Positions 1 through 5,690 of a stretch of 8,211 nt of DNA are shown here, in pieces. The notes under the pieces are model-generated. The model worked only from the letters and a program-made list of their open reading frames with translations, did not search any database and was not told where the DNA came from. The translations under genes were made by a program, and so were the position numbers. How positions within the stretch are numbered: the first letter of the stretch is position 1; every line of letters starts with the position of its first letter. The stretch is taken from positions 1 to 8,211 of the forward strand of contig JAFYBD010000051.1 of assembly GCA_017540385.1 (NCBI GenBank). The letters run 5' to 3'. The stretch is from Lentisphaeria bacterium. GTDB lineage: Bacteria > Verrucomicrobiota > Lentisphaeria > Victivallales > UBA1829.

Positions 1-804
1 CGCATCAACCCCGGCAACATCGGCGGGGCCGACCGCGTCCGAGCCGTGGCGGAAGCCGCCGGAGAGGCCGGGATCCCCATCCGCGTGGGCGCGAACTCCG
101 GCAGCCTGCCGAAAGGCTCGTTCGAGGCGAAACTGGCCGCCATCGGCGACCACGACGAAGCGCTGGCGGAGGCCCTGTGCGACGCCGTCGACACGCAGAT
201 ACGCATCCTCGAGGAGTGCCGTTTCCACGATATCAAAGTCTCGCTGAAAGCCAGCTCCGTCCCGGTCATGGCCGCGGCGTACCGCAAGTTTGCCGCGCGG
301 TCCGGGTATCCGCTCCATCTGGGCGTGACCGAGGCCGGGACTTCGTACCGGGGCGTGCTGAAGAGCGCCGCCGGGATCGGGGCCCTGCTGCTGGACGGCA
401 TCGGCGACACCATCCGCGTGAGCCTGACCGCTCCCCCGCGCGAGGAAGTCCGCGCCGGAGTCGCGCTGCTGGAGGTCTGCGGATTGCGCGACGCTTCGCC
501 GGAGATCGTGTCGTGTCCGACCTGCGCGCGGACGGAATACGACCTGATCGGCATGGCCGGGCGCGTGGAGTCGCTGGTGGCTTCGCTGAAAGCCTCCGGC
601 CGGAAGATCGGCGTGAAGAAAATCGCGGTCATGGGCTGCGTCGTGAACGGTCCCGGCGAGGCGAAGGACGCCGAGCTCGGACTGGCCGGTTCGAAGGACG
701 GCCACGTGGCGCTGTTCCGCCGCGGCGTGCTCTTCGCGAACCTGCCGCAGGAGGAGGCCTTCGAGGCCCTGAAACGCGAAATCCTGGCCGCGTCGACGGA
801 ATGA
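1..804 (+). CDS. ispG: 4-hydroxy-3-methylbut-2-enyl diphosphate synthase IspG (GcpE), 5'-truncated
   Basis: Reading frame 1 is open from the first base (RINPGNIGG) to the TGA at 802-804, giving 267 residues. The true start lies upstream. By comparison with the roughly 370-residue E. coli type, about 105 N-terminal residues of the TIM-barrel domain are missing. IspG is a cytosolic [4Fe-4S] enzyme that reductively converts methylerythritol cyclodiphosphate to HMBPP, the penultimate step of the MEP isoprenoid pathway, using electrons from flavodoxin or ferredoxin. Visible hallmarks are RINPGN at the start of the fragment, GANSGSL, HLGVTEAG, GIGDTIRVSL, the cluster cysteines in CPTC (fragment residues 172 and 175), and GCVVNGPGEA with the third cysteine (213) and the conserved glutamate (220). 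It has the compact bacterial architecture without the large central insert of the plant/chlamydial form. A promoter follows in the next gap, so it probably ends the preceding transcription unit. The GTG at 46 is an internal codon, not the start. Confidence 0.97.
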   Translation, partial: RINPGNIGGADRVRAVAEAAGEAGIPIRVGANSGSLPKGSFEAKLAAIGDHDEALAEALCDAVDTQIRILEECRFHDIKVSLKASSVPVMAAAYRKFAARSGYPLHLGVTEAGTSYRGVLKSAAGIGALLLDGIGDTIRVSLTAPPREEVRAGVALLEVCGLRDASPEIVSCPTCARTEYDLIGMAGRVESLVASLKASGRKIGVKKIAVMGCVVNGPGEAKDAELGLAGSKDGHVALFRRGVLFANLPQEEAFEALKREILAASTE

Positions 805-857
805 AGTTTTTTTCGCCCCCGGACCCGGTTTTTTGGAGATATTTCATGAAAAAAGGT

Positions 858-886
858 TTGTATTCCGCCCTTTTGCATGATATAGT
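858..886 (+). promoter_or_regulatory. Putative extended -10 sigma70-type promoter for the pseudopilin operon
   Basis: TTGTAT at 858-863 (3 of 6 matches to the -35 consensus) is followed after 17 nt by TATAGT at 881-886 (5 of 6 matches to the -10). A TG dinucleotide sits one base before the hexamer (TGATATAGT, 878-886), the extended -10 arrangement that compensates for a weak -35. Transcription would start near 893, leaving a leader of about 35 nt before the ATG at 928. The gap is clearly more AT-rich than the genes around it. A perfect palindrome TTTCATGAAA (842-851) lies just upstream and could be an operator, but may be chance. Consensus match only. Confidence 0.55.
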
Positions 887-927
887 AGGTATTGAAAAAC
901 ACTGAACCGTTATCAGGAGTATGTCAC

Positions 928-1428
928 ATGAGACGTTTCCGCCATCCTTTCACGCTGGTCGAGCTGCTGTGCGTGGTCATCGTGATCGCGCTGCTCGCCG
1001 CGATGTCCGTCAAGATCACCCAGATCGCCTACCAGCGCGCCGACAACACCCGGACGAAGACTCTGATGGAGATCTTCCGCAACGCCAACGAGCAGTACAA
1101 GCTCAAAAACGGCTACTATCTGCCGACCAATGGCTCCGGTTACGAGGGCGTGTTCGGCTCCGTCGAGCTGAACGCCGACTTCTTCGGCGACGCGTACGAG
1201 ACCTGCGCGCAGACCTCGAGCGGGAACAAGTTCTGCGACGCCTGGGGACGCGAGTTCCGTTACCGCTGCCCGGGCAAGTACAACACCGGTTCCTACGACC
1301 TGTATTCCATCGGCAAGGACGGCGAGACGCTCATCTGCGATCCTGAAAACAAAGCCAGCTTCACAAAATTGAAACAGAAGGGGTTAGGCGACGACATCGC
1401 GAATTTCAAGGACCCCTCGATCAAATAA
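928..1428 (+). CDS. Type II secretion/type IV pilus-like pseudopilin (GspG-like)
   Basis: This 166-residue prepilin has a short basic leader (MRRFRHP), the prepilin peptidase core FTLVE (residues 8-12, with the conserved Glu at mature position 5), and a hydrophobic helix to about residue 29 that anchors it in the inner membrane and later packs into the filament. The C-terminal half carries the GspG-type signature: DAWGREFRYRCPG (104-116) followed by YDLYSIGKDGE (123-133), like the DPWGxPYxYxxPG...DLxSxGxDG of major pseudopilins. I chose the ATG at 928 because AGGAG (915-919) lies 8 nt upstream and the leader then has normal length. An in-frame ATG at 892 would add 12 residues and has no comparable site. 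Five cysteines (15, 93, 103, 114, 137) are unusual and could form disulfides. The residue before the cleavage point is proline, not the usual glycine. It is paired with the next gene. No secretion ATPase or secretin is present, so the machine it serves cannot be named. Confidence 0.85.
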   Translation: MRRFRHPFTLVELLCVVIVIALLAAMSVKITQIAYQRADNTRTKTLMEIFRNANEQYKLKNGYYLPTNGSGYEGVFGSVELNADFFGDAYETCAQTSSGNKFCDAWGREFRYRCPGKYNTGSYDLYSIGKDGETLICDPENKASFTKLKQKGLGDDIANFKDPSIK

Positions 1429-1473
1429 TCGCAACAACAACCGACCATCAACCTACAACAAGGATCAGATACC

Positions 1474-2010
1474 ATGAAAACTTCTTCCTGCAAGAGATTT
1501 ACATTGATTGAAATGCTCGTCGTGATCGCGATCATCTCCATCCTCGCCGGGCTCGTCTTCCCCGCACTCGGACTCGCGCGCCAGAACGCGAAAAAGTCGA
1601 AGGCGAACAGCGAATGTCAGTCGCTGAAGACCGCCATCATCATGTACGAATCGGAGTTCTCCTGCTGGCCCGTGAAGGCAAGCAACGAGGGCAGCGCGCT
1701 CTCCTCCGGCGATTACATCACGATGTGCAAACTGCTGACCGGCGACAACGGCAAGAAGATGATGTTCTACGAAGTCGGCGTGGGGTTCGAGGAGAGCAAG
1801 GGCATCCTCGATCCGTGGGGCAACCAGTACCAGGTGATCCTCGATACCGATTTCGACGGCAGGATCGCGAACAAGGGCGACGTCTCGACCATCGCCGGCA
1901 AGGAGCTCCGCACCCGCGTGGCAGTGTTCTCCTTCGGTGTCGACAAGAAGAAAGACAAGAGGTCGCTCACCGACCTCGCCAAGAACAAAGTGCTCGTCAC
2001 CGCCTGGTAA
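1474..2010 (+). CDS. Type II secretion/type IV pilus-like pseudopilin
   Basis: This 178-residue protein has the leader MKTSSCKR, the core FTLIE (residues 9-13), and the hydrophobic helix MLVVIAIISILAGLVFPAL. This is the prepilin N-methylation domain processed by a PilD-type peptidase and assembled into a periplasmic pseudopilus or pilus. The soluble domain keeps an amphipathic helix after the membrane anchor (ARQNAKKSKANSECQSLKTAI), the DPWGNQYQVILD motif (113-124) and FSFGVDKKKD near the end, matching the GspG-like C-terminal fold, though the final calcium-loop region is less canonical than in the preceding gene. AAGGA (1460-1464) sits 9 nt before the ATG. It follows the first pseudopilin after 45 nt with no promoter seen, so the two are likely co-transcribed. 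The residue before the cleavage point is Arg. Such proteins are abundant in Lentisphaerota and Planctomycetota, many with unknown cargo, so the exact subunit type is uncertain. Confidence 0.86.
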   Translation: MKTSSCKRFTLIEMLVVIAIISILAGLVFPALGLARQNAKKSKANSECQSLKTAIIMYESEFSCWPVKASNEGSALSSGDYITMCKLLTGDNGKKMMFYEVGVGFEESKGILDPWGNQYQVILDTDFDGRIANKGDVSTIAGKELRTRVAVFSFGVDKKKDKRSLTDLAKNKVLVTAW

Positions 2011-2026
2011 TCCCGGGAGCTCCATC

Positions 2027-2082
2027 AAAAAAAAGGACGGGGCGCGCGGATCGCCGGGCATGCCCGGATTCCGTGCCGTCCC
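2027..2082 (-). terminator. A8 plus GC-rich hairpin: rho-independent terminator in minus-strand orientation, or leader hairpin of ricT
   Basis: A8 (2027-2034) is followed by a composite stem: GGACGG (2035-2040) with CCGTCC (2076-2081); CGCGGA (2045-2050) with TTCCGTG (2069-2075) through one G-U pair; and an inner perfect palindrome CCGGGCATGCCCGG (2054-2067). Read on the minus strand this is a strong GC hairpin followed directly by T8, the textbook layout of an intrinsic terminator. Read on the plus strand there is no T tract after the stem, so it should not terminate the pseudopilin transcript. It would instead sit 5 nt upstream of the ricT ribosome binding site, where it could act as a processing or stability hairpin. 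No minus-strand gene is seen that would need it. Confidence 0.45.
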
Positions 2083-2101
2083 GCAGTAAGGGACAGACCG
2101 T

Positions 2102-3343
2102 ATGGATATTGTTTACGGCATTTTACTGGACAACGGCGCGGGGTACAACGCGAAATGCGACTCCTCGCTCGGGCTTCGCGTGGGCGATTTCTGCGTGATC
2201 CGAAAGGATTTCTACCTGGACTACGGCCAGATCGTGAAGCAGTACGACACGCCTCCGCCGGAACCTCCGCGTCCGGCGCCGTCCGAGGACGGTTCGGAAT
2301 CCTCCGGGTCGTCGTTCGCGGCCCGGAAGAACGAAATCCACTCGATCCAGCGCAAGGCGACCGTGGTGGATCAGGGCAAGGCGCACGAGAACCGCATGCG
2401 CGCGAAAACGGCGCTGCGCATCACCGGGCAGTACGTGGCGAAGCTCGGACTGCCGATGAAGCTCATCAACGCGCATTATTCGTACGACGGCAAGCTCATC
2501 ACGGTGCAGTTCAGCGCCGAGGGCCGCGTGGACTTCCGCGAGCTCGTAAAGGTGCTGTCGCAGGAGTTCAACACGCACATCGAACTGCGTCAGATCGGCG
2601 TGCGCGACGAGACGTCCATCCTGGGCGGGATCGCGAACTGCGGCCGCCCGCTCTGCTGCTGCCAGTTCCTGAAGGAATTCGCGAGCATCAACGTGAAGAT
2701 GGCGAAGGAGCAGGACCTCTCGCTCACGCCGTCGACCATCTCCGGCATCTGCGGCAGGCTGAAATGCTGCCTGAAATACGAACACGAAGGCTACCTGGAA
2801 CTCGAGAAGACCATGCCGCGCCGCGGCGAGCTCTGCGAGTGCAAGGAGGGCCGCGGCCGCATCGTGGACCGCAATCTGCTCACGCAGAAGGTCACGGTCC
2901 AGCTTGGCGAATCCAATCATACCGTGGTCTGCCCGGCGTCCGAAGTCTCCGTCGTCTACCTCGACAAATACAAAGTCCACGCCGGACAGGACGAGTCCGC
3001 CGGTCAGGATGCCTCCCCAGATGCGGACAACTCTTCCGCCGCGCCTCAGAATCAGCGTCCGCAGCAGAACCAGCGTCAGGACGGCTCCGGTCCCCGTCAG
3101 GGGGGACAGCGCCGGCAGGACCGCCAGAACGACGACCGCAGGCAGCAGAACGGCGGCGGAAACCGTCAGCAGCGGCCCCAGCGCCAGAACGACGACCGCA
3201 AGCAGCAGAACGGCGGAAACCGCGGCAACGGCGGAAACCGGCCGCGCCGTCCCCAGCAGGGCGGCCAGCAGGGCAATCGTCCCCAGCAGGGGCAGGGCGG
3301 TCAGCAGGCCCCCCAGGGTGGCGATCAGAACCCGCAGGGCTGA
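2102..3343 (+). CDS. ricT: RicT/YaaT-like PSP1 domain protein with C-terminal low-complexity tail
   Basis: This 413-residue cytosolic protein has a PSP1 core. It has an N-terminal beta-rich part (LGLRVGDFCVIRKDFYLDYGQIV, about 23-45), a Pro/Ser linker (50-72), then the conserved block HYSYDGKLITVQFSAEGRVDF, LRQIGVRDE, and the cysteine motifs CGRPLCCCQFL (180-190) and SGICGRLKCCLKYE (214-227). In the Bacillus RicAFT (Y) complex, RicT helps hold [4Fe-4S] clusters and directs RNase Y in mRNA maturation; here that role is inferred by family. Cys180, 185-187, 217 and 222-223 are the probable ligands. Residues from about 295 to 413 form a disordered tail very rich in Gln, Asn, Arg, Gly and Pro, with internal repeats. 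Most family members I know end soon after the PSP1 domain, so the tail is an add-on and may bind RNA or RNA-processing partners. TAAGGGA (2087-2093) lies 8 nt before the ATG. It probably relies on read-through from the pseudopilins, because no promoter is visible in the GC-rich gap. A terminator follows. Confidence 0.88.
   Translation: MDIVYGILLDNGAGYNAKCDSSLGLRVGDFCVIRKDFYLDYGQIVKQYDTPPPEPPRPAPSEDGSESSGSSFAARKNEIHSIQRKATVVDQGKAHENRMRAKTALRITGQYVAKLGLPMKLINAHYSYDGKLITVQFSAEGRVDFRELVKVLSQEFNTHIELRQIGVRDETSILGGIANCGRPLCCCQFLKEFASINVKMAKEQDLSLTPSTISGICGRLKCCLKYEHEGYLELEKTMPRRGELCECKEGRGRIVDRNLLTQKVTVQLGESNHTVVCPASEVSVVYLDKYKVHAGQDESAGQDASPDADNSSAAPQNQRPQQNQRQDGSGPRQGGQRRQDRQNDDRRQQNGGGNRQQRPQRQNDDRKQQNGGNRGNGGNRPRRPQQGGQQGNRPQQGQGGQQAPQGGDQNPQG
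3122..3216 (+). repeat. Two-copy direct repeat, 60-nt period, within the ricT tail
   Basis: The segment at 3122-3156 recurs at 3182-3216 with one mismatch in 35 positions (G to A at 3141/3201). It encodes RQNDDR(R/K)QQNGG twice. The spacing is exactly 60 nt, so the duplication keeps frame. A shorter repeat, CGTCCCCAGCAGGG, occurs at 3248-3261 and 3278-3291 (30-nt spacing). These suggest that the tail grew by in-frame slippage or duplication and may vary in length between strains. Confidence 0.85.
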
Positions 3344-3370
3344 CCTGCCGTCATTTCATCGGACATTTGT

Positions 3371-3410
3371 ACGCCGTTCCGGGGACCGGCCCGGGGCGGC
3401 GTTTCCTTTT
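3371..3410 (+). terminator. Rho-independent terminator after ricT
   Basis: ACGCCGTTCCGG (3371-3382) pairs with CCGGGGCGGCGT (3391-3402) as an uninterrupted 12-bp stem, 10 Watson-Crick plus two G-U pairs, with an 8-nt loop. The tail TTCCTTTT follows (3403-3410). It lies 27 nt after the ricT stop codon and before the hisF promoter, separating two transcription units. The tail is interrupted by CC, so termination may be partial. The tail can also pair with downstream sequence (see findings). Confidence 0.7.
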
Positions 3411-3453
3411 GCGCGGAAACGGCGGCAATTCGCGGAAAAGGCGTGAACCGTCC

Positions 3454-3483
3454 TTGAAAAGGATGAAGATTCTATTATATTAA
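3454..3483 (+). promoter_or_regulatory. Putative sigma70-type promoter for the hisF operon
   Basis: TTGAAA (3454-3459) matches the -35 consensus at 5 of 6 positions. The AT-rich run that follows offers TATATT at 3476-3481 (16-nt spacer, 5 of 6 matches to TATAAT) or TATTAA at 3478-3483 (18-nt spacer). Transcription would begin around 3488-3490, giving a leader of about 50 nt with two T runs. The -10 region lies inside an inverted repeat, TCTATT/AATAGA (3471-3488), which could be an operator or simply AT-rich coincidence. This is the best promoter-like sequence in the window and directly precedes the four-gene run starting with hisF. Confidence 0.6.
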
Positions 3484-3539
3484 ATAGACTCATTTTTCGT
3501 TTTTTCGCGGATGCAATCGAACAGAGGATTCGCACGAAT

Positions 3540-4301
3540 ATGCTTGCCAAACGTATCATCCCCTGCCTGGACGTCGACAACGGACGCGTGGTGAAAGGGG
3601 TTCATTTCGTGAGCCTGGTGGACGCGGGCGACCCCATCGCCGCCGCAGTCGAATACAACCGCCAGGGAGCCGACGAACTGGTCTTCCTGGACATCACGGC
3701 CAGCAGCGACGCCCGGGCCAGCGTGGTCGACGTGATCGCGCGCACCGCCGACCAGGTGTTCATCCCCCTGACCGTGGGCGGGGGCATCCGCACCACGGAG
3801 GATATCCGGCTGATGCTGAAATCCGGGGCCGACAAGGTCTCGCTGAATACTGCGGCCGTGCTGAATCCCGACCTCATCAAGGCCGGGTCCGACCGGTTCG
3901 GCGCGCAGTGCATCGTGCTCGCGATCGACGCCCGGCGCGTGCCCGGCGAAAACCGCTGGGAAGTCTTCACGCACGGCGGACGCCGTCCCACCGGCATCGA
4001 CGCGCTCGAATGGGCCGTCCGCGGCGTCGAACTCGGCGCGGGCGAAATCCTGCTGACCAGCATGGACACCGACGGCACGAAGCGCGGCTACGACTGCGAA
4101 CTCACCGCCGCCATCGCCGACGCCGTCCCCGTGCCGGTCATCGCGTCCGGCGGCGCGGGCAGTCTCGACGACCTGGCCGATGTGATCGAACGCGGCCACG
4201 CGGACGCAGTCCTCGCCGCCAGCATCTTTCATTTCGGGACGTACACCGTGGGCGACGCGAAGCGTCATCTGGCCGCCCGGGGCATCCCGGTCCGCATGTG
4301 A
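3540..4301 (+). CDS. hisF: Imidazole glycerol phosphate synthase cyclase subunit HisF
   Basis: The 253 residues match the usual length of HisF, a cytosolic (beta/alpha)8 barrel. It uses ammonia delivered by the glutaminase HisH to convert PRFAR into imidazole glycerol phosphate (histidine pathway) and AICAR (returned to purine synthesis). Both catalytic aspartates fall at their family positions: Asp11 in IIPCLDV and Asp130 in VLAIDARR. Phosphate-binding loops are visible in LTVGGGIR (about 78-84) and [22 protein letters not shown], the conserved beta6-alpha6 segment, is also intact. AGAGGA (3523-3528) lies 11 nt before the ATG, slightly long, but [12 protein letters not shown] is the standard N-terminus. 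No hisH or other his gene is adjacent. It appears to lead an operon with a malic enzyme (29-nt gap), so its glutaminase partner must be encoded elsewhere. No leader peptide with histidine codons is seen. Confidence 0.98.
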   Translation: MLAKRIIPCLDVDNGRVVKGVHFVSLVDAGDPIAAAVEYNRQGADELVFLDITASSDARASVVDVIARTADQVFIPLTVGGGIRTTEDIRLMLKSGADKVSLNTAAVLNPDLIKAGSDRFGAQCIVLAIDARRVPGENRWEVFTHGGRRPTGIDALEWAVRGVELGAGEILLTSMDTDGTKRGYDCELTAAIADAVPVPVIASGGAGSLDDLADVIERGHADAVLAASIFHFGTYTVGDAKRHLAARGIPVRM

Positions 4302-4330
4302 ACAATCAAACCAATTCGGAGAATACCGCC

Positions 4331-5371
4331 ATGTCAAACGATCTCGCAGCAAGAAGCCTGGCCTACCACGCCAATCCGCGGCCCGGCAAACTGACCATCC
4401 TGCCCTCGAAACCCTGCACCACCCAGGACGACCTGTCCCTGGCTTACACGCCCGGCGTCGCCGTCCCCTGCACCGAGATACACGACCACCCGGAGAAGAT
4501 CTGGGAGTACACCGGACGCGGCAACACCGTGGCCGTCGTGAGCGACGGCACGGCGGTGCTCGGACTCGGCAACATCGGCCCGGAGGCCGGTCTCCCGGTC
4601 ATGGAGGGCAAGTCGGTCCTCTTCAAGCGATTCGCCGACATCGACGCCGTGGCGCTGTGCATCGGCGGCGTCTTCAAAGAGGACGGCCGCACCGACCCGG
4701 ACAAGGTCATTGAGATCGTCGCCCGCCTGGAACCCTCCTTCGGCGGCATCAACCTCGAAGACATCGGCGCGCCCGCGTGCTTTGCGATCGAACCCGCCCT
4801 GAAGAAGACGATGGGCATCCCCGTCTTCCACGACGATCAGCACGGCACCGCCATCATCTCCCTCGCCGGCATCCTGAACGCCCTCCGCGTGGTCGGCAAG
4901 AAGATCGGCGACTGCCGGTTCGTGATGAACGGCGCGGGAGCCGCCGGGATCGCCTGCGCGGAGTATTACGTGTCCGCCGGAGCCGACCGCTCCAAATTCA
5001 TCCTCTGCGATTCGAAAGGCGTCATCCACGACGGCCGCACCGACCTGAATCCGCAGAAACAGCGTTTCGCCGTCCATACGGACGCCCGCACGCTCGCCGA
5101 CGCCATCAGGGGCGCGGACGTCTTCGTCGGCGTCTCCGTGCCGAAGGCCCTCACCGGCGACATGGTCCGCACGATGGCCCCCGGCGCGGTGGTCTTCGCG
5201 ATGGCGAACCCGACGCCCGAAATCTTCCCGGACGAAGCGCTGGCGGCCGGAGCCGCAGTGGCCGGGACGGGCCGCTCCGACTACAGCAACCAGGTGAACA
5301 ACGTGCTCGGATTCCCCGGCATCTTCCGCGGCGCGCTCGACACACGTGCGTCCGACATCTCGAGGCCATGA
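4331..5371 (+). CDS. NAD(P)-dependent malic enzyme, N-terminal and cofactor-binding part (frameshifted gene)
   Basis: Malic enzymes oxidatively decarboxylate malate to pyruvate and CO2, making NADH or NADPH. This frame gives 346 residues, of which about 344 align with the family: LAYTPGVA with the catalytic Tyr39; [25 protein letters not shown] region (80-99, catalytic Lys94); the metal-site NLEDIGAP (141-148) and HDDQHGTA (168-174); the Rossmann motif NGAGAAG (200-206); then [10 protein letters not shown] and [15 protein letters not shown]. After [11 protein letters not shown] the frame runs into RP and a TGA at 5369-5371. The rest of the enzyme continues in the frame one base back (5362-5673). 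GGAGAA (4318-4323) lies 7 nt before the ATG. It is the short bacterial form without the phosphotransacetylase domain of large MaeB. The joined protein would be about 447 residues. NAD versus NADP preference cannot be judged. It is either a sequencing or assembly error, a recent pseudogene, or a split gene. Confidence 0.93.
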   Translation: MSNDLAARSLAYHANPRPGKLTILPSKPCTTQDDLSLAYTPGVAVPCTEIHDHPEKIWEYTGRGNTVAVVSDGTAVLGLGNIGPEAGLPVMEGKSVLFKRFADIDAVALCIGGVFKEDGRTDPDKVIEIVARLEPSFGGINLEDIGAPACFAIEPALKKTMGIPVFHDDQHGTAIISLAGILNALRVVGKKIGDCRFVMNGAGAAGIACAEYYVSAGADRSKFILCDSKGVIHDGRTDLNPQKQRFAVHTDARTLADAIRGADVFVGVSVPKALTGDMVRTMAPGAVVFAMANPTPEIFPDEALAAGAAVAGTGRSDYSNQVNNVLGFPGIFRGALDTRASDISRP

Positions 5372-5673
5372 AGCTCGCCGCTTCGCGCGCCCTGGCCGAC
5401 ATCGTGGCCGAACCCATGCCCGCCGAAATCCGCGAGCTCCTGTCCGCGGCGTATCCCGAGGAAGCCGCGAAAGGCATCTTCGAGGGCGAAATCCCCCTGA
5501 AGGCGTCGTTCGTGATCCCGAAGCCCTTCGATCCCCGCGTCGTGCCCAGGGTGGCGCGATTCGTGGCCGAGGCCGCCATGGCATCCGGCGTGGCGCAGAT
5601 CCGCATCGACGACCTCGACGCGTACGAACGCTCCGTGGCGGAGCGCATCGCCCGCAACAACGCCAAACGCTGA
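5368..5673 (+). CDS. C-terminal part of the malic enzyme, displaced by -1 frameshift
   Basis: This frame carries the missing malic enzyme C-terminus. In-frame homology begins at GAG 5362 ([15 protein letters not shown]) and runs through [32 protein letters not shown] to the TGA at 5671-5673, about 103 residues. The first possible start in this frame is the ATG at 5368, which overlaps the stop of the upstream frame as ATGA, a layout that permits termination-reinitiation. It would give 101 residues that begin inside a conserved helix, with no properly spaced Shine-Dalgarno (GAGG at 5362-5365 is only 2 nt away). I therefore regard it as part of one broken gene rather than a separate subunit, though coupled translation of two associating pieces is not excluded. 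panC follows after 17 nt. Confidence 0.85.
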   Translation: MKLAASRALADIVAEPMPAEIRELLSAAYPEEAAKGIFEGEIPLKASFVIPKPFDPRVVPRVARFVAEAAMASGVAQIRIDDLDAYERSVAERIARNNAKR

Positions 5674-5690
5674 ACGAAGGAGGAAACGCC

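Noticed and set aside
807..834. Possible terminator after ispG (CCCCCGGACCCGG followed by T6)
   Set aside because: Only a 3-bp CCG/CGG stem can form with an acceptable loop, too weak to call. Termination here remains possible by another mechanism.
892..927. Upstream ATG at 892 as the start of the first pseudopilin
   Set aside because: It lies at the predicted transcription start with no ribosome binding site, and it would give an unusually long leader. The ATG at 928 has AGGAG at good distance.
3121..3340. CRISPR-like or tandem-repeat array in the ricT tail
   Set aside because: The repeats are in-frame, uneven and encode a low-complexity peptide; there are no regular unique spacers.
3451..3463. 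Inverted repeat TCCTT-GAA-AAGGA overlapping the hisF -35 element as an operator
   Set aside because: Only 5-bp arms with a 3-nt centre; too short to separate from chance without conservation.
2155..3483. Alternative plus-strand open frame of 442 codons across ricT
   Set aside because: Arg/Ala/Pro-rich out-of-frame reading; the PSP1 cysteine motifs are in the other frame.
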